Shown here: in pieces, positions 25,970 through 39,029 of the stretch
Layout: every line of letters starts with the position of its first letter
Position numbering within the stretch: position 1 is the first letter of the stretch
DNA from: Ceratopteris richardii
Lineage: Eukaryota; Streptophyta; Polypodiopsida; Polypodiales; Pteridaceae
NCBI GenBank assembly: GCA_020310875.1
Contig: CM035432.1
Span: 93,551,518 to 93,615,517 of the forward strand
DNA: 64,000 bases
Direction of reading: 5' to 3'
Program-made: the position numbers and the translations under genes
The notes under the pieces: generated by a model
The model's input: the letters and a program-made list of their open reading frames with translations, nothing else
What the model was told of the DNA's origin: nothing
Database searches by the model: none

Positions 25970-25970
<1 letters not shown>
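25712..25970 (+). repeat. G-rich minisatellite, four units of about 68 bp
   Basis: Units start with gtgatggtggggg at 25,712, 25,780, 25,848 and 25,903. The spacings are 68, 68 and 55, so the third unit is about 13 bases short. Each unit has many G-runs of three to five bases and almost no C, an extreme strand asymmetry. The antisense proline/histidine-rich open frames are a by-product. Confidence 0.95.

Positions 25971-25971
<1 letters not shown>

Positions 25972-26014
<43 letters not shown>
25972..26014 (+). repeat. (GA)n microsatellite
   Basis: About 21 GA dinucleotides directly abutting the minisatellite. Confidence 0.97.
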
Positions 26015-27021
<1,007 letters not shown>

Positions 27022-27339
27022 TAGAAAGAGAGGTGCGGCCTTTTGAGGATGTCTATAGATGGGCAGTAGAATGCATGTGGCCATCGTAGGAATTTTCTGG
27101 ATACATATGTTAGAGCAATTGAACTCACCTAACAATTATGAATGTTTTTTTTTGTTTGAAAAGGAATATTCTCTACAATATGATTTATATCTTATTGTAA
27201 GGATTGCCTCCATCAGTCTCCATAATCGGGATTCTTGTCCCCCTAGGACCATCCTAGCAAGAGGGATTGTTGGCCCCTTGAAACCACAAAAAATAGGGAC
27301 TCCTTACTAGTTTCTTAGAACCTACTTTGTATTTATGGG

Positions 27340-27770
27340 GTTAGCCTCAAGGAAAGAAGGCCATTCAAACATGGGTGTAGAAGGTAGAATGGAAGCCTCA
27401 CAGAACAATTGATAGACATAAGGCTCAGGTTGTTGCATTAGGTTATGATCAAGAGAAAGGCATTTATTTTGATGAGGCTCACTTTTTTTCCCAGATTTTG
27501 AATTACCAATATTGTAGCAATTATGCACATGTAACTCATGACTCTGGAATGTACATCACTTGGGCATTAAACATGCATCTCTAAAAGCTTTCTTAGATGA
27601 AGAAGTGTATGTATTCTAGAAAAAAGTATTATTGTAGAAATGGCATCAGAAATTAGTGGGTACACTGAAAAAAACATTTTATGGATTGAATTAGTCAACA
27701 TGTACTCGAAATGAAAACATACATGTCTATGGATTTGATAACACTCCAACTTAGAGGAGATTATATGCTA
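27340..27770 (+). mobile_element. Copia reverse-transcriptase relic
   Basis: Frames here give HRTIDRHKAQVVALGYDQEK, which corresponds to the copia RT motif [18 protein letters not shown]. A DEAHFFSQ segment resembling DETFSPV follows, with further weak matches to the DVKNAFLHG and [11 protein letters not shown] regions. It is a short, isolated, much-broken fossil with no LTRs. Confidence 0.65.
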
Positions 27771-27898
27771 TCTTCTCTCATCTCTATGCATATATGTAGC
27801 ATTCCTCAATAAACCCATTAAGATGAAAACTCACACATACAAAAGACATAAGCAAACATTAGTGCTATTGACAAAAGAATAAATCACATCAAGTGTTT

Positions 27899-28044
<146 letters not shown>

Positions 28045-28139
28045 CTTATCTTGTGAATCTTAAGATGTTAGATTGCAAATACATCACTAGCTTTTGGATG
28101 ATGTCTCTTCCTTCTTGATAGAATAGCTTTGGAAAATAG

Positions 28140-28355
28140 CTTCTTGATGAAGCCTCTACCTCTTGGCCACCCCCGAGCTATCACAATCTAATTCACACTC
28201 ACACTCTCACTCACAATCGCAATCTCAATCACAATCATAATCATGTGATTATACGATTTCAATCTAATTATCACTCTCATTCTCATTCTAATCCTCACTC
28301 TCAATCACAGTCTTACTCTCAATCACCATCACAATCTTATGGCTATTCTTCTTGA
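28140..28355 (+). other. Ser/His/Gln/Tyr-rich open frame over a degenerate hexamer repeat
   Basis: A 71-codon frame with no ATG, open from 28,140 to a TGA at 28,353-28,355, encodes a low-complexity tail: a WPPPSYHN segment, then alternating His/Asn/Thr, then SHSHSNPHSQSQSYSQSPSQ and YGYSS. Such a tail would suit the last exon of an RNA-binding or other low-complexity protein. However, the DNA is a worn CACTCT/CAATCT hexamer array that keeps several frames partly open by itself. No upstream exon was recognised, so I cannot call it a gene. Confidence 0.25.
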
Positions 28356-28435
28356 TAATTAATTAATGAGAGACCCTTATTCCCACATAACAAGGTTTCT
28401 TCTCAACTTTAGTTCTAATATCATTGTATAAATCA

Positions 28436-28624
28436 TTAACCCTCCATCTTTTGTGTCACCTGCATCATCATCATCATGATCCTACCAGGGTTGTTTAATC
28501 CATGTTTGCCATCTCTTGTATAGTTGGTAGAGAGCTTCTCAGCAAAGATGACAAGAAATTGCAAGCTCTCTTTTGTATTGATGAGAGTAGGTGCTTCTTG
28601 TTCGTCTTCCATCAACTTTGGCAT
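28436..28624 (-). other. Unrecognised 62-codon frame
   Basis: A minus-strand frame with mixed composition (MPKLMEDEQEAP.., ESLQFLVIFAEKL, a five-Met run from a CAT repeat). A TATA-like tatata lies directly upstream. I do not recognise the family. The length is within chance expectation for AT-rich DNA. Confidence 0.15.
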
Positions 28625-29760
28625 ATATAAAACTAGAGATGAACAATATATCTAAAGGGATCGCGATATCCAAACTATCATATGCAGAAGGCCAATTCAA
28701 ACCCATCAGATATGCTAATACAAAACCATAGTCTTAAACAATTAGAAGATCAAGAATTAACCTTATTTTGAGCTCTATAAGCCAAGCACTTCCTTATCTC
28801 TCATTGTGTTCGCTATCATATATTACATAATTGAAAGTTCTGATGACCATCAAACTTGCCTCGTTTGAGCTATTTGCATCATCTTGCTCATGTGATAACT
28901 TTTGCGATCATTTTGTGAACCTAGATTCATCATAATGTTGATTCATAATGTTCTTCAATTCAGAATCCTGTGTCTAAAGTCGTGTCCTTCCTTCAATCCT
29001 CCTTCTTTTCCTTCAATTCTTCATCATGTACTTCATCTCTTGTCCTTAAATTCATAAATGATAATATCCTCCAAGACTCCTCAAAGAATAGAATCTCCTT
29101 CAAGTATAGATGATTCCTTTTCAAGGTGTGTGTCTAGCCTTCATATCCTTCAATCTTCAATAATAATAGCTAAAAGTATAGAGCCCCCAACAATTATCTC
29201 GCCTTCAAATTGCACTGAGTTCTCCTTGTCGCATGAGATGATCCACAATGATCCATGATCCTTCCATATATATTTTTGAAAGTCTCCTAGCAAAAGTTTT
29301 TAGCAAAACTACGAAAAAGCTCCCAAAAGCATGCGATCACACTTTTGTGTGCCTATTTTTTGGTGAAAAACATCTCAAAAGCACAAAATTAGGCTTTGCC
29401 TCTTCAAGGTCGGTTTGAAACCAAATGGTAGAGTGTAATATATCATTGGAAAGCTCTCGACAATTACTTTCCAACAGTTCAATTAGTCATCTTTGAACTT
29501 TTGATTATTTTATACTTGAATTTGACCATGGTTGACTTTGTATAAAACTATCAAATACTAAAATAATATGTGAAACTTTTGAACATTTTCTAGTTTTTTT
29601 ACTAGAATTTTTCCAAGTTTGACCATCATATCTTTAGGTACCCAATTAATCCTCTCGGTTTCCCCATCTACAAACAAATATAATGAGTTACCAATGTTCA
29701 TCAGAGGCCTTTGATAGTTGATAGGCTTTTGAACGAAACATTATGAACATATAATTGGGT
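28625..29760. other. Unassigned AT-rich stretch
   Basis: No gene is seen. About 29,407-29,455 holds an inverted, diverged match to the cgagagatttccaacgatat motif at 25,583. Confidence 0.4.
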
Positions 29761-29764
29761 ATAT

Positions 29765-30235
29765 TAGAATATATGTATGCATGTGTGTGTTTGTATCTAT
29801 GCATATATGCATGTATGTATGTATGTATGCATGCATATATATGTGTGTATGTTTGTATGAATGTAAGTATGTGTGTATGTATGTATGTATGTATATATGT
29901 ATGTATGAATATGTGTATGTATGAATGTATGGATGGAGGTATGTATGTATATATGTATCTATGCATGTATGTATGGGAGTATGTACGTATGTATGGTAGT
30001 ATCTATGTGTGTATAGTAGTATGTATGTACGTAAGTATGGTAGTAAGTATGTATGTAGGTATGAATTGTAGTATGTATGCATATATGTTTGTATGTATGC
30101 ATGTATGTATGTATGTATGTATGTATGTATGTATATATGTATATACGTATGTACGGTAGTATTTATGTATATATGTTTGTATGAATGCATTTACATATGT
30201 ATGGATGAACGTATGCATGCATGTATGGATGTTTT
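29765..30235 (+). repeat. Long imperfect TATG microsatellite
   Basis: About 470 bases of TATG-based repeats with GTAGTATG and TATATATG variants. The open frames on both strands are artefacts of the repeat. Confidence 0.95.
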
Positions 30236-31592
30236 TGCGTTCATAAAATATTCATTTTAGATATCATAAAGAAACTACACATTTATTGAATGTCTTGAAG
30301 CATTATCTTATGCATACGTACGTTTGAGTAAGATTCAGCATCAAACAAAATTCTTATATTTTCAAAAAGAAGCTTTGCATTACATAAATGTTCGAAATTC
30401 CTTTTAGGAAGAACATCCTTCAACATCAATAAATGCGAGACCATGGCTAGAACCCACGTTTTATGCATGTAAGGGAATTTCCTTTTGGCTTTATCTTAAA
30501 ACACATGTGACAAATTTTTATCAAAAGGTATCTTATTTCAAAGAATTAAATGCCACGAAGGCAAAGAATTCGTGTGCTAGTGCCATGACCCATTCCATAA
30601 CAACCATATGGTAACACTATCATTGAGTTTTATTATATATGTTCCTATGATATTTTAACCTCATGAGATGATATGGAAGATAGTACATAAACTCAACGAA
30701 CATTCATACTCCACGCCCGTTTAAAGGGCAATGTCTTAATCTCAAACTTCTAAATCCTTTATGAAATTTTATTTTTCATATCATGGTTTTCCTAGAATTA
30801 GTTTTCCAAATGATGCTACTAACCTTTGTAATCACTTATGGATTGAATTATATGAACATCTAAGATCACTAATGGATTCTAGTTTTGCATTTCATCATGA
30901 AAGTAATGGACCACTAGTAGCATATTTTTAATATGTTTTTTTATTCTTATTCTAATACAATTCCTAAAATATGGATGAGTAATGATTATTTTGTGGATTT
31001 TCATTGACTATGACACCCCATACTACTCCTAGTTGATGCATTTTTTGGTTGTTTCTTTATCTAAGGATACTGTTGATGTACTCCGACAGGTTCAACATCA
31101 TTAAAACAATTGAGAAATTGAAGTATGTGACTCCTTTAAAATAAAACACTTTGATAACAATGTAACAAAAATGAACTATTATGAGTACGCACATTTAAAC
31201 AACAAAAGTATTCAACAAAATCCAAAAATATAACTTGCAAATATTATATTCTATCTTTACTTACACAAAAGACCAATTAGATCTTAATCTAATTAGAAAT
31301 AGCATCCAATTAAAATATTCATCATTTAAGTAACATAATTTCATGAAGCCTTTCAATTCAACTCGTATTACTATTCTTATTGGTAATAATCCACCATTAC
31401 TTCATTCATACATTGAAGTTTTCACACCTAAGAAAATAAGTGATTATGATCAAAGTACAACACAAACACAAATTCAATATCGTAGACATTTAGTAAAGTA
31501 GGTAGAACATAATGCTGAAGAATCTCAATGGATAGAAAATGTGTGAGTTATGCCACATCAGAATCCCTTGATTACTACATATCATTCATAAA
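30236..31592. other. Unassigned AT-rich stretch
   Basis: No reading frame with a family signature, no RNA gene and no retroelement motif could be supported on either strand. Confidence 0.4.
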
Positions 31593-31927
31593 AATTTTAA
31601 ATTAGTTAAATTAAAATTTATTTCCATATTTCCTCTTTGCATACAAAAATATTTGATGCTTCGTATTTCTTAATAATGAATATTTGATTGGCGATGTGAA
31701 TAGAATTTATCACTTAACAATTTTATTTTTTAATCTATGCATGTGCTCTCAAATTAAACTATCTCTCTCTTTCCTAAAATTTTTAAATTAGTTAAATAAA
31801 ATATTATTTCCATATTTCCTCTTTGCATTCTAGATGCTTCGTATTTCTCCATAATGAATATTTGATTGGCCATGTAAATAGAATTTATCACTTAACAATT
31901 TTATTTTTTAATCTATGCATGTGCTCT
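31593..31927 (+). repeat. 178-bp period tandem duplication
   Basis: Two copies share tatttccatatttcctctttgc, gatgcttcgtatttct, aatgaatatttgattgg, tagaatttatcacttaac and aatctatgcatgtgctct in order. The offset of the last word (31,733 and 31,911) gives the period. Identity is high, so the duplication is fairly recent. Confidence 0.85.
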
Positions 31928-33565
31928 TCTCCTATCGATAATGCACATGCTTTATTCGTATATATAGGAACTCCCCTTTGTGGACAATCCTTACAAAAAA
32001 CATAGAACTGTTGATTTTTCATACTTTATTTGTATAGAAGGGCTTACTCAAAACTAAGGGTGCTTTCCTATAAATACACATGCTTTAAAAATTTAGACAA
32101 ACCGATTGTACTCAATACTAATTAAACTATCTCTCTCTTTCTCCATCCTTTATTAGTTTAATTTTTCACAAACGTTTGGCATTCTAAGCATAGAAATATG
32201 CATGAACGTCTTAAATTCGTTCTCAAATTAATACAATTGAAATCCTACGATAATAAAATATTTGGAATCTCTCAGGTCTATGGCTTCCTTTGTCAAACAA
32301 AAATATTAATTTGGTGTACTCTATCATTCCATGATTACTTGAACCCTCTCAATTCTCAAAAGTCACTTCAAAGTCTTACCTTCTAATAGCCATCATGCTT
32401 GCTTTCAAAGTTTTGATACTTTTATAGAAAAATATTTATCTATTCAGAAACAAAAAATTTCCTTCTAGTGCTCTTATCTCTATACACTTATTGTAGAGAA
32501 CTATTTTAAGCCTCCTTTATATTTAATGCAACTTCACGTATGATCTTTCTTTATAGAAACATTCATAGATATATTGTATGATCAAGAAATTCCATTTTCC
32601 AAGACTCACTCCAAGATATAGTCCGTCAACCTGTAATCCCCTTTAGGGAGGAAAGCGAAAATGAATATTTATCCTAGTCTCAAAACATCAATATATTGGG
32701 AGTCATAAACCAATACGAAAATTTTATTAGTGATAGGTACAATGATCTATGGGTATAAGTAAACATGTTACTCTTTAGTCCAATGTAATCAAGTACAAAG
32801 GAACTCCCATGATCTCTTGATTGTGATTTACATTGCGGTGCTCACATGAATTTATGGTAAACAATATTCAATCTTGAAACTTGTTCGAATATTTAGAACG
32901 TTTGTTGTCCTCAAGGAGACCTTGTTTCCGTGAAAACCAAGGAGCATGATAGTTTAAAAAAATATCATTCACAAGAGGGTCCCTAATTTCGAAAGTTATA
33001 GTTAACATGGAATATATACCAAGAAACCACATACATGTGATCATCTTGCGTCATAAGGGATCTAGAATTCATTTTCCAATAGCATCCTTTGCTTGAATTG
33101 AACGGTGGTGGCATGTGGAGCAATGCTCCATGTCCTAAAATAACAAGTACCTTTCCCATGGCGAAAGAGGTTCTAGAAAAGATATTAGGTCATTAGATAA
33201 CTCTTCTACCTTGGATCTAAAGTCCAGGAACTCAATTTCACGAGAAAATTATTCTGATGCTTTGGATATGTGTCGCTTACAAGGAAGCTATCTTAGAAGA
33301 AGAATCATATTTGTAGAAAGTATAGGAGTAAGAATATATGAAATACTTCAAAGTAAATGTGATTCCTAAATTTATGAAAGATCATATTGTCCAGCACCAA
33401 TAATTTTGTTGCTCTTCAATCATAGAATGAAAATTTACAATAAATTCCCTTCACTCACGAATTTATTATTTTTAGATTTCAAGGAGACAACCTAAAAAAG
33501 TAATCCTCATTCTATAGAATGCAGATGATATGTTTACCATTAGTCCTTGTAGCTCCTCGTGGTGC
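31928..33565. other. Unassigned AT-rich stretch
   Basis: Short frames only. I found no domain signature, RNA gene or clear repeat partner in the window. Confidence 0.4.
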
Positions 33566-35095
33566 CCGTCAAACCTAGATCTGAGGATACGTCAATCTTG
33601 ATAAGATTGTGATCTTCATAGAATAGAATTAGGAAAAGAAGAGGGTGTATGGTCATCTTGTCTTATTGTATTAATAACGAAATTATAGGACATACTTAGG
33701 ATCTAGACACTTCAATAAAACTCTTGAAAAATCTACAGAGTTTATGATCTACTTCCACTAAGGTTAGGAGGATCTGATTGGAAAATGGACTCAATAAATC
33801 TGTACCAAGGAAGAAATACATAAAGATCATTGGAAACAAGTGGATGGTAGCATTGTTAGCTATGAAGCAAGCATTGTAGGCAAAGCAGTTTTTCAGACAT
33901 ATGGAGTGGTATATGAAGAGACTTAGAACCTTGTAGAGTGCTTCATTAGTTGTGAATACAGAAAAAGCAAGGTTGATGTTTCATTATTCTCCAAAAGATA
34001 AGGTCAAGCATTTCTCGAAATATGTGTGTATATAGAGGACCTAACTATTAGAGGTAATCATGAAGAGAGAATCAAGGAAATCAAGGAAAGACTAGTCGAG
34101 GAGTTCAAGATCTCAAAAACGCAAGATCTAAGATACTTTATAAATATCAAATTCATATAAAAAACAATCATATCTTGTCCACTAGTTGATCTCAAAAAAA
34201 TTAAGATCTAAGATACTTTTTAAATATCGAATTCATATAAAAAACGATCAAATGTGGCCCATGCAAGAAAAGTGCAACTCGAGGCTGCAAACCATTGAGA
34301 AATCTAATGGAAGCCAATATAAACCTTACCTCAGTTGAAGGTAATGAAATAAATGATGCACTCACACTTAGAGTCCCTCACGTACTAGTAATTAGAGAGT
34401 AGTTAGATATCTGAAAGAATCTTTTAATGAAGGTCTTTTCTATCCTATTGAAGATTGTTTGCAGGTGAACATTGGGACAAGTCCAAAGAGAATAGAAGGA
34501 TTTGAATGTGTGGGTGGATCAATTTCCAAGCATGTGTGTCGACATGAGTATTGTATACATATCCGCCAATCTAGAACTGATTTCACTGTAGCATCCTTTA
34601 TTGTTGTTAAAAAAGGAAGTGTTGCTATGGTAAATTATTTGTAGTAGCATTGCACAAATCCTAGAGCCCATAAACCATTAATTTTCTTCCCATTTGTGGA
34701 AGAGGGATGAAAAAGAATATTAGAACAATAGAAAATGTTTTTTGATCTTCCTAAAAAAGCCCGAAGAATATGATTGATATAGCAAACTAGTGTGACACTA
34801 TAGATGTAAATATCAAGAGACCAAGCTTTATTGAAATAAGCATCACATAAACAATGATTTACCTTTCCTATTTGTGCAGGAGATGTTAGAAAGAATATTA
34901 AAGATTAAAGTCTTTCTAAAAGACCCCAAGCATATGATTGGTGGAGTTTTCAAACGAGTGTCAAGTGTTGGGTATAAATCTCTTGAGACAAAGCTATCTC
35001 ACAATCTATGGAAGATGTTGAAATAAAATGTCCCCTCAATTTGGAAAAGATTCTTACCCATTAAAAGAATAGCACAAGTTATCCATCTGTGCAAG
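33566..35095 (+). mobile_element. Duplicated block, copy A, built on a copia relic
   Basis: Copy A aligns in order with parts of copy B at 35,578-38,520: the 33,566-33,800 segment with 35,578-35,830, the 33,806-34,460 segment with 36,855-37,430, the RNase H-derived segment from 34,460, and the tail to about 35,095 with 38,220-38,520. The coding remains are the C-terminal side of copia RT and RNase H (FNEGLFYP-like near 34,430). Copy A lacks the middle part present in copy B. It is an old fossil with many breaks. Confidence 0.75.
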
Positions 35096-35577
35096 TAAAC
35101 CATTTTATTTCTCATTGTAGTTAAATCTTTTGAGTTTCTTAAAGAAGGAGAAAAATGAAAAGATTGTATTTCTTTTTATAAGATAGCTGTTAAATATCTT
35201 ATCATTTTTCGAATACCTTTAAGTCCTTCGATAGTTCTTAACGAATTTTTTAAGATGACATCTTGACAAGTAATTGGCTTGTGTAGATTAGACTTAACGG
35301 TCTTTTACAGAGTTCAAACACATACATACAACCAAAGGAGGTTTTTTTTATGAACAATCAAGGAATTTTTCATATCTTGTTTGATAATTTTGGAGTACAT
35401 AGGTAAAGTTCTCAATCCACATAATTCTTCATGCATGGAAGAGACTTAAAAAAGTACACTATCTCCAAATTCATAAACTAGATTTAGAAGCTGGACAAGA
35501 ACAACTATGCACCATGAAGTTTTATGATGCCTAGATTTCTCATGGGCAAGGGTTTGTGTAGATAATTGAGTTGAACA
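35096..35577. other. Unassigned spacer between the two duplicated blocks
   Basis: AT-rich, with no coding or repeat signal that I can support. Confidence 0.4.
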
Positions 35578-38520
35578 AATGTCAAACCTAGATTTGAGGA
35601 TACTTCAAATCTTGATTAGATTATGATCTTCATAGAATAGAATGAGGAAAAGAAGATGGTGTATGATCATCTTGTCTTATTGTATTATTAATAAAATTAT
35701 AGGACATACTTAGGATCTAAGCACTTCAATAATGCTCTTGGAAACCCTATAGATGTTATGCTCTACTTCCACTAAGGTCAGGAGGATCTGATTGGAAAAT
35801 GGACTCAATAATTTGAGAAAACAAGTAGCAATATCAATGATAACGTTGTGAAGATCATTGAGATTAGTGATGCATTGGCATCCATAGGTTGCCTATTTAT
35901 GGAAAAGATGATTTTCGTGAATTTAAAAATTTAGTGCTCTTGATGGTTGCAAAAGAGATGAAAATTGGAGGCTTCCAGGCAAAGGGCACTAAAGCCCTAA
36001 GCATATTATGTAGGTAAAGGAAAAGGTAGATAAAGAAACCAAGGCAACCCTTGAGGAAGGAAAGTATGATGATCAAATTGAAACTTTGGTCAAATGCAAG
36101 GGAGCAATTCTTACTAGTCAAGAGGAAAACGCAAATCTAGAGGAAGAGGAGGAAGATAAATTAAATCTCAAGACAAAAACAACGTAGATGGATTTTACAT
36201 ATGCGGAAAGTAGGGTTAAAAGAATCTTACCATACAAAGGACAAGGTAGCTATGCTTTAACTATGAGAAAGGATGTTTTGAGGAAAACCTAAACAAGGGT
36301 ACATATTGGTGGCCAAAGATATGGAGGAGATAAGGCTATTCATATTGGATGTGAATACAAACTTTCACCATAGAACCCACTTCATATATGGAAGCAAGAA
36401 GGTAGTAGAATTCGATCCTTTGCATAAGATGCATGGACATATCAATACTGCGAGGTTAGAATCCATAGAGAAGAAGAGGTTAGTACTTGGACTATCAAAT
36501 CTTTATGATCAAAATCTCAAGAGTTTTTGTGAACCTTGCCAATTGCATATAAAAACTAGGTTTCCATTTAAAAAGAGTATATGATTTATTATCCACTAAA
36601 TTTTACTCACATACGTGTTTGGGGGGACGCAAGAGAGAATTCAAATGGATTAAGTACATACTTTTTATCCTTCATTCATCAACTTGGAAGGGTGACTTGG
36701 AGTTATTGCATGAAGCATAAATAATATATGTTTTATTACTTCAATTAAAAATAATCCACATGCTTTGAAGAACCAAATACATGTAGACAATGAGAAGAGG
36801 ATGTCTAGGATGAGATTGAAGGTTTGGAGGACAAAGAAACTTGGACATTAATATCAAGGAAGATCATTGGTAACAAGTGGATGGTAGCATTGTTAGCTAT
36901 GAAGCAAGAATTGTAGGCAAAGAAATCTTATCAACATATGGAGTGGTATATGAAGAGACTTAAAACCTTGTAGATTTCTTCATTAGTTGTGAACACAAAT
37001 AAAGCAAAGTTGATGTTTCATTATTCTCCAAAATAGAAGCTCAAGCATTTGTCTAAATATGTGCGTATATAAATGACTTAACAAGATGTAATCATGAAGA
37101 GAAAATCAAGGAAATCAAGGAAAGGCTAGTAGAGTCATTCAAGATCTCAAAAATTCAAGATCTTCGATACTTTCTACATATTGAATTCATATAAAAGAAA
37201 GATCATATCTATCCCATGCAAAACAGGTGCATTGCGAGGTTGCAATCCATTCAAAAATGTAATGGAAGCCAATATGAACCTTATGTCCATTGAAGGTAAT
37301 GAAGTTAATGATGCACTCACACCTAGAGTCCCTCACATACTTGTATCGTAGAGAGTACTTAGATATCTCAATGAAACTTTTAATGAAGGTCTCTTCTATC
37401 CTTTTGAAGATTGTTTGTAGGTAAAAGTGTATATAAATGAGCATTGGGATAGATCCAAAGAGAAAATGAGGCATTTGAACATGTAGGTCAATCAATTTCC
37501 AACCATGTGTGTCAACTTGAGTATTGTGTACCTATGTGCCAATCGTATGTTCCTATACAAATGAGCATGGGGATAGATCCAAAGAGAATAGGAGGAGTTG
37601 AATGTGTGGGTGGATCAATTTCCAACCATGTGTGTCAACATGAGTATTGTATACATATCTACCAATCTAGGACTCATTTGTCTGTAGCATCCTTTGTTTC
37701 AGCTGAAAATGGTAGTGTGTCTATGGTAAATTCTTTGCAGTAACATTGGAGCAATCCTAGAACCCATACACTATTGTCTTCCCATTTGTGGAAGAGGGAT
37801 GAAAAAGAATATTACAACAATAGAAAATGTTTTTTTGTTCTTCCTAAAGAAACCCAAAGAATATGATTGATAGAGCAAACTAGTGTGACACTATGGATGT
37901 AAGAGAGGAAGCTTTATTGAAATAAGCATCGCATAAACATCACATACATACACACATACTTATTTACGTATGCCTGTAGATGCATACATACATGCACGCA
38001 TATTCATTCAACTTGAAACGATGATAAGAAGCGGAAGATAAAAGTTTACGAAAGTTTACGAAACTGCGAGATAATATGATGAAGCTACCGTTACTTTCTG
38101 AGACGGGCATCTGTCCACAATGTCATACCAGAGTCCATTAGAATATCAAAACAGAGGAAAATCACACATTAGTAAGATTCTTTGCAATAGCATTGGAGCA
38201 ATGCTCGAACCCATTAATAGTCTTCCCATAAACATTCAATTACCTTTCCCTTTTGTGCAGGATATGTTAGAAAGAATATTAAAAAACTAAAGTCTTTCTT
38301 TAAACACCCCAAGCATACAAATTGATGGGCTTTCCTAGCGAGTGTGAAGCTTTGCATGTAAATCTCTTGAGAGAAAACTATCTCGGATGAAGCATCACCT
38401 CTCTCAATAGCCCTTTGGAAACCCTATTATGGCTGACAATCTGTGGAAGATATTGAAATAAAATTTCCCCTCAATTTGGAAAAGATTCTTTCCCATTAAA
38501 AGAATAGCACAAGTCAACCA
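35578..38520 (+). mobile_element. Duplicated block, copy B, with a fuller copia relic
   Basis: Beyond the parts shared with copy A, this holds a GAG-pre-integrase domain (LHKMHGHINTARLESI.. CEPCQLHIKTRFPF, about 36,415-36,580) and an RT N-terminal segment (DEIEGLEDKETWTL, near 36,810). It continues to an RNase H-derived tail near 37,430-37,740, then the tail repeat also found at 3,760. LTR boundaries are not resolved. It is an old fossil with many breaks. Confidence 0.75.
37437..37670 (+). repeat. 124-bp period tandem duplication inside copy B
   Basis: A stretch beginning atgagcattgggatagatcc at 37,437 recurs at 37,561 with moderate divergence. Copy A has only one such unit (near 34,466). 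Confidence 0.8.
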
Positions 38521-38628
38521 TGAAGATGTAATCAATCTATAGCACAACGTATCCACGAGGATGTAACCAATCTACGCAAGTTAACCATGAGGATGTAACC
38601 ACTGTGCGCAAGTTAACCATTACCTTCT
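38517..38628 (+). repeat. Three short tandem units of about 35 bp
   Basis: The words gaggatgtaaccaatctacg and gaggatgtaaccactgtgcg, each followed by caagttaacc, mark successive units. A more diverged first unit has gaagatgtaatcaatcta. Confidence 0.8.
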
Positions 38629-38727
38629 CAATAAAGAACATGTGTATGTATATGTTGCCTTTTTCCAAGTCGTGAACATGCCAACATTTATATATGTGTA
38701 CGTACCCGAGGCTATTCTCTGAGTCCA

Positions 38728-39029
38728 GAATATCAAAACAGAGTCCATTACAATATCACAATGTCAAAACAGAGTCCAGTACAATATCACACAATCGTAA
38801 ACATTTTGCGTTTGGAAATCACTAGAGTGTAATACTATCGTTCATTCAACTACAATGATGCACAGAACATGCGAAGAATGACAATATCTGCTCTTCGTAC
38901 CAATAAACATTGATTAATGTCATTCCAGAGACTTTGCATAGTAAGTATGCGAAATCCCTATCGTGCCCAGTTGAATGACGATATCTGCTGCAGGCCATGA
39001 GCTCTAAGCCGCAAAGAAGGAGACTCTGT
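38728..39029. repeat. 3' flank of the TPD1-like gene, repeated at 425 and 3,395
   Basis: This begins with the 31-bp tandem pair (38,728-38,792). Its distal half matches 425-690 and its gene-proximal half matches 3,395-3,575. It includes the probable 3' untranslated region of the minus-strand gene. Confidence 0.7.

Noticed and set aside
25712-25970. CRISPR-like array
   Set aside because: The units are contiguous and G-rich, with no unique spacers. The rest of the window is plant nuclear DNA.
28436-28624. Minus-strand 62-codon frame as a gene
   Set aside because: It has no homology that I recognise, and its length is within chance for AT-rich DNA. The TATA-like word abuts the start codon too closely.
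29688-30218. Thr/His/Ile/Tyr frames on both strands
   Set aside because: They are products of the TATG microsatellite.
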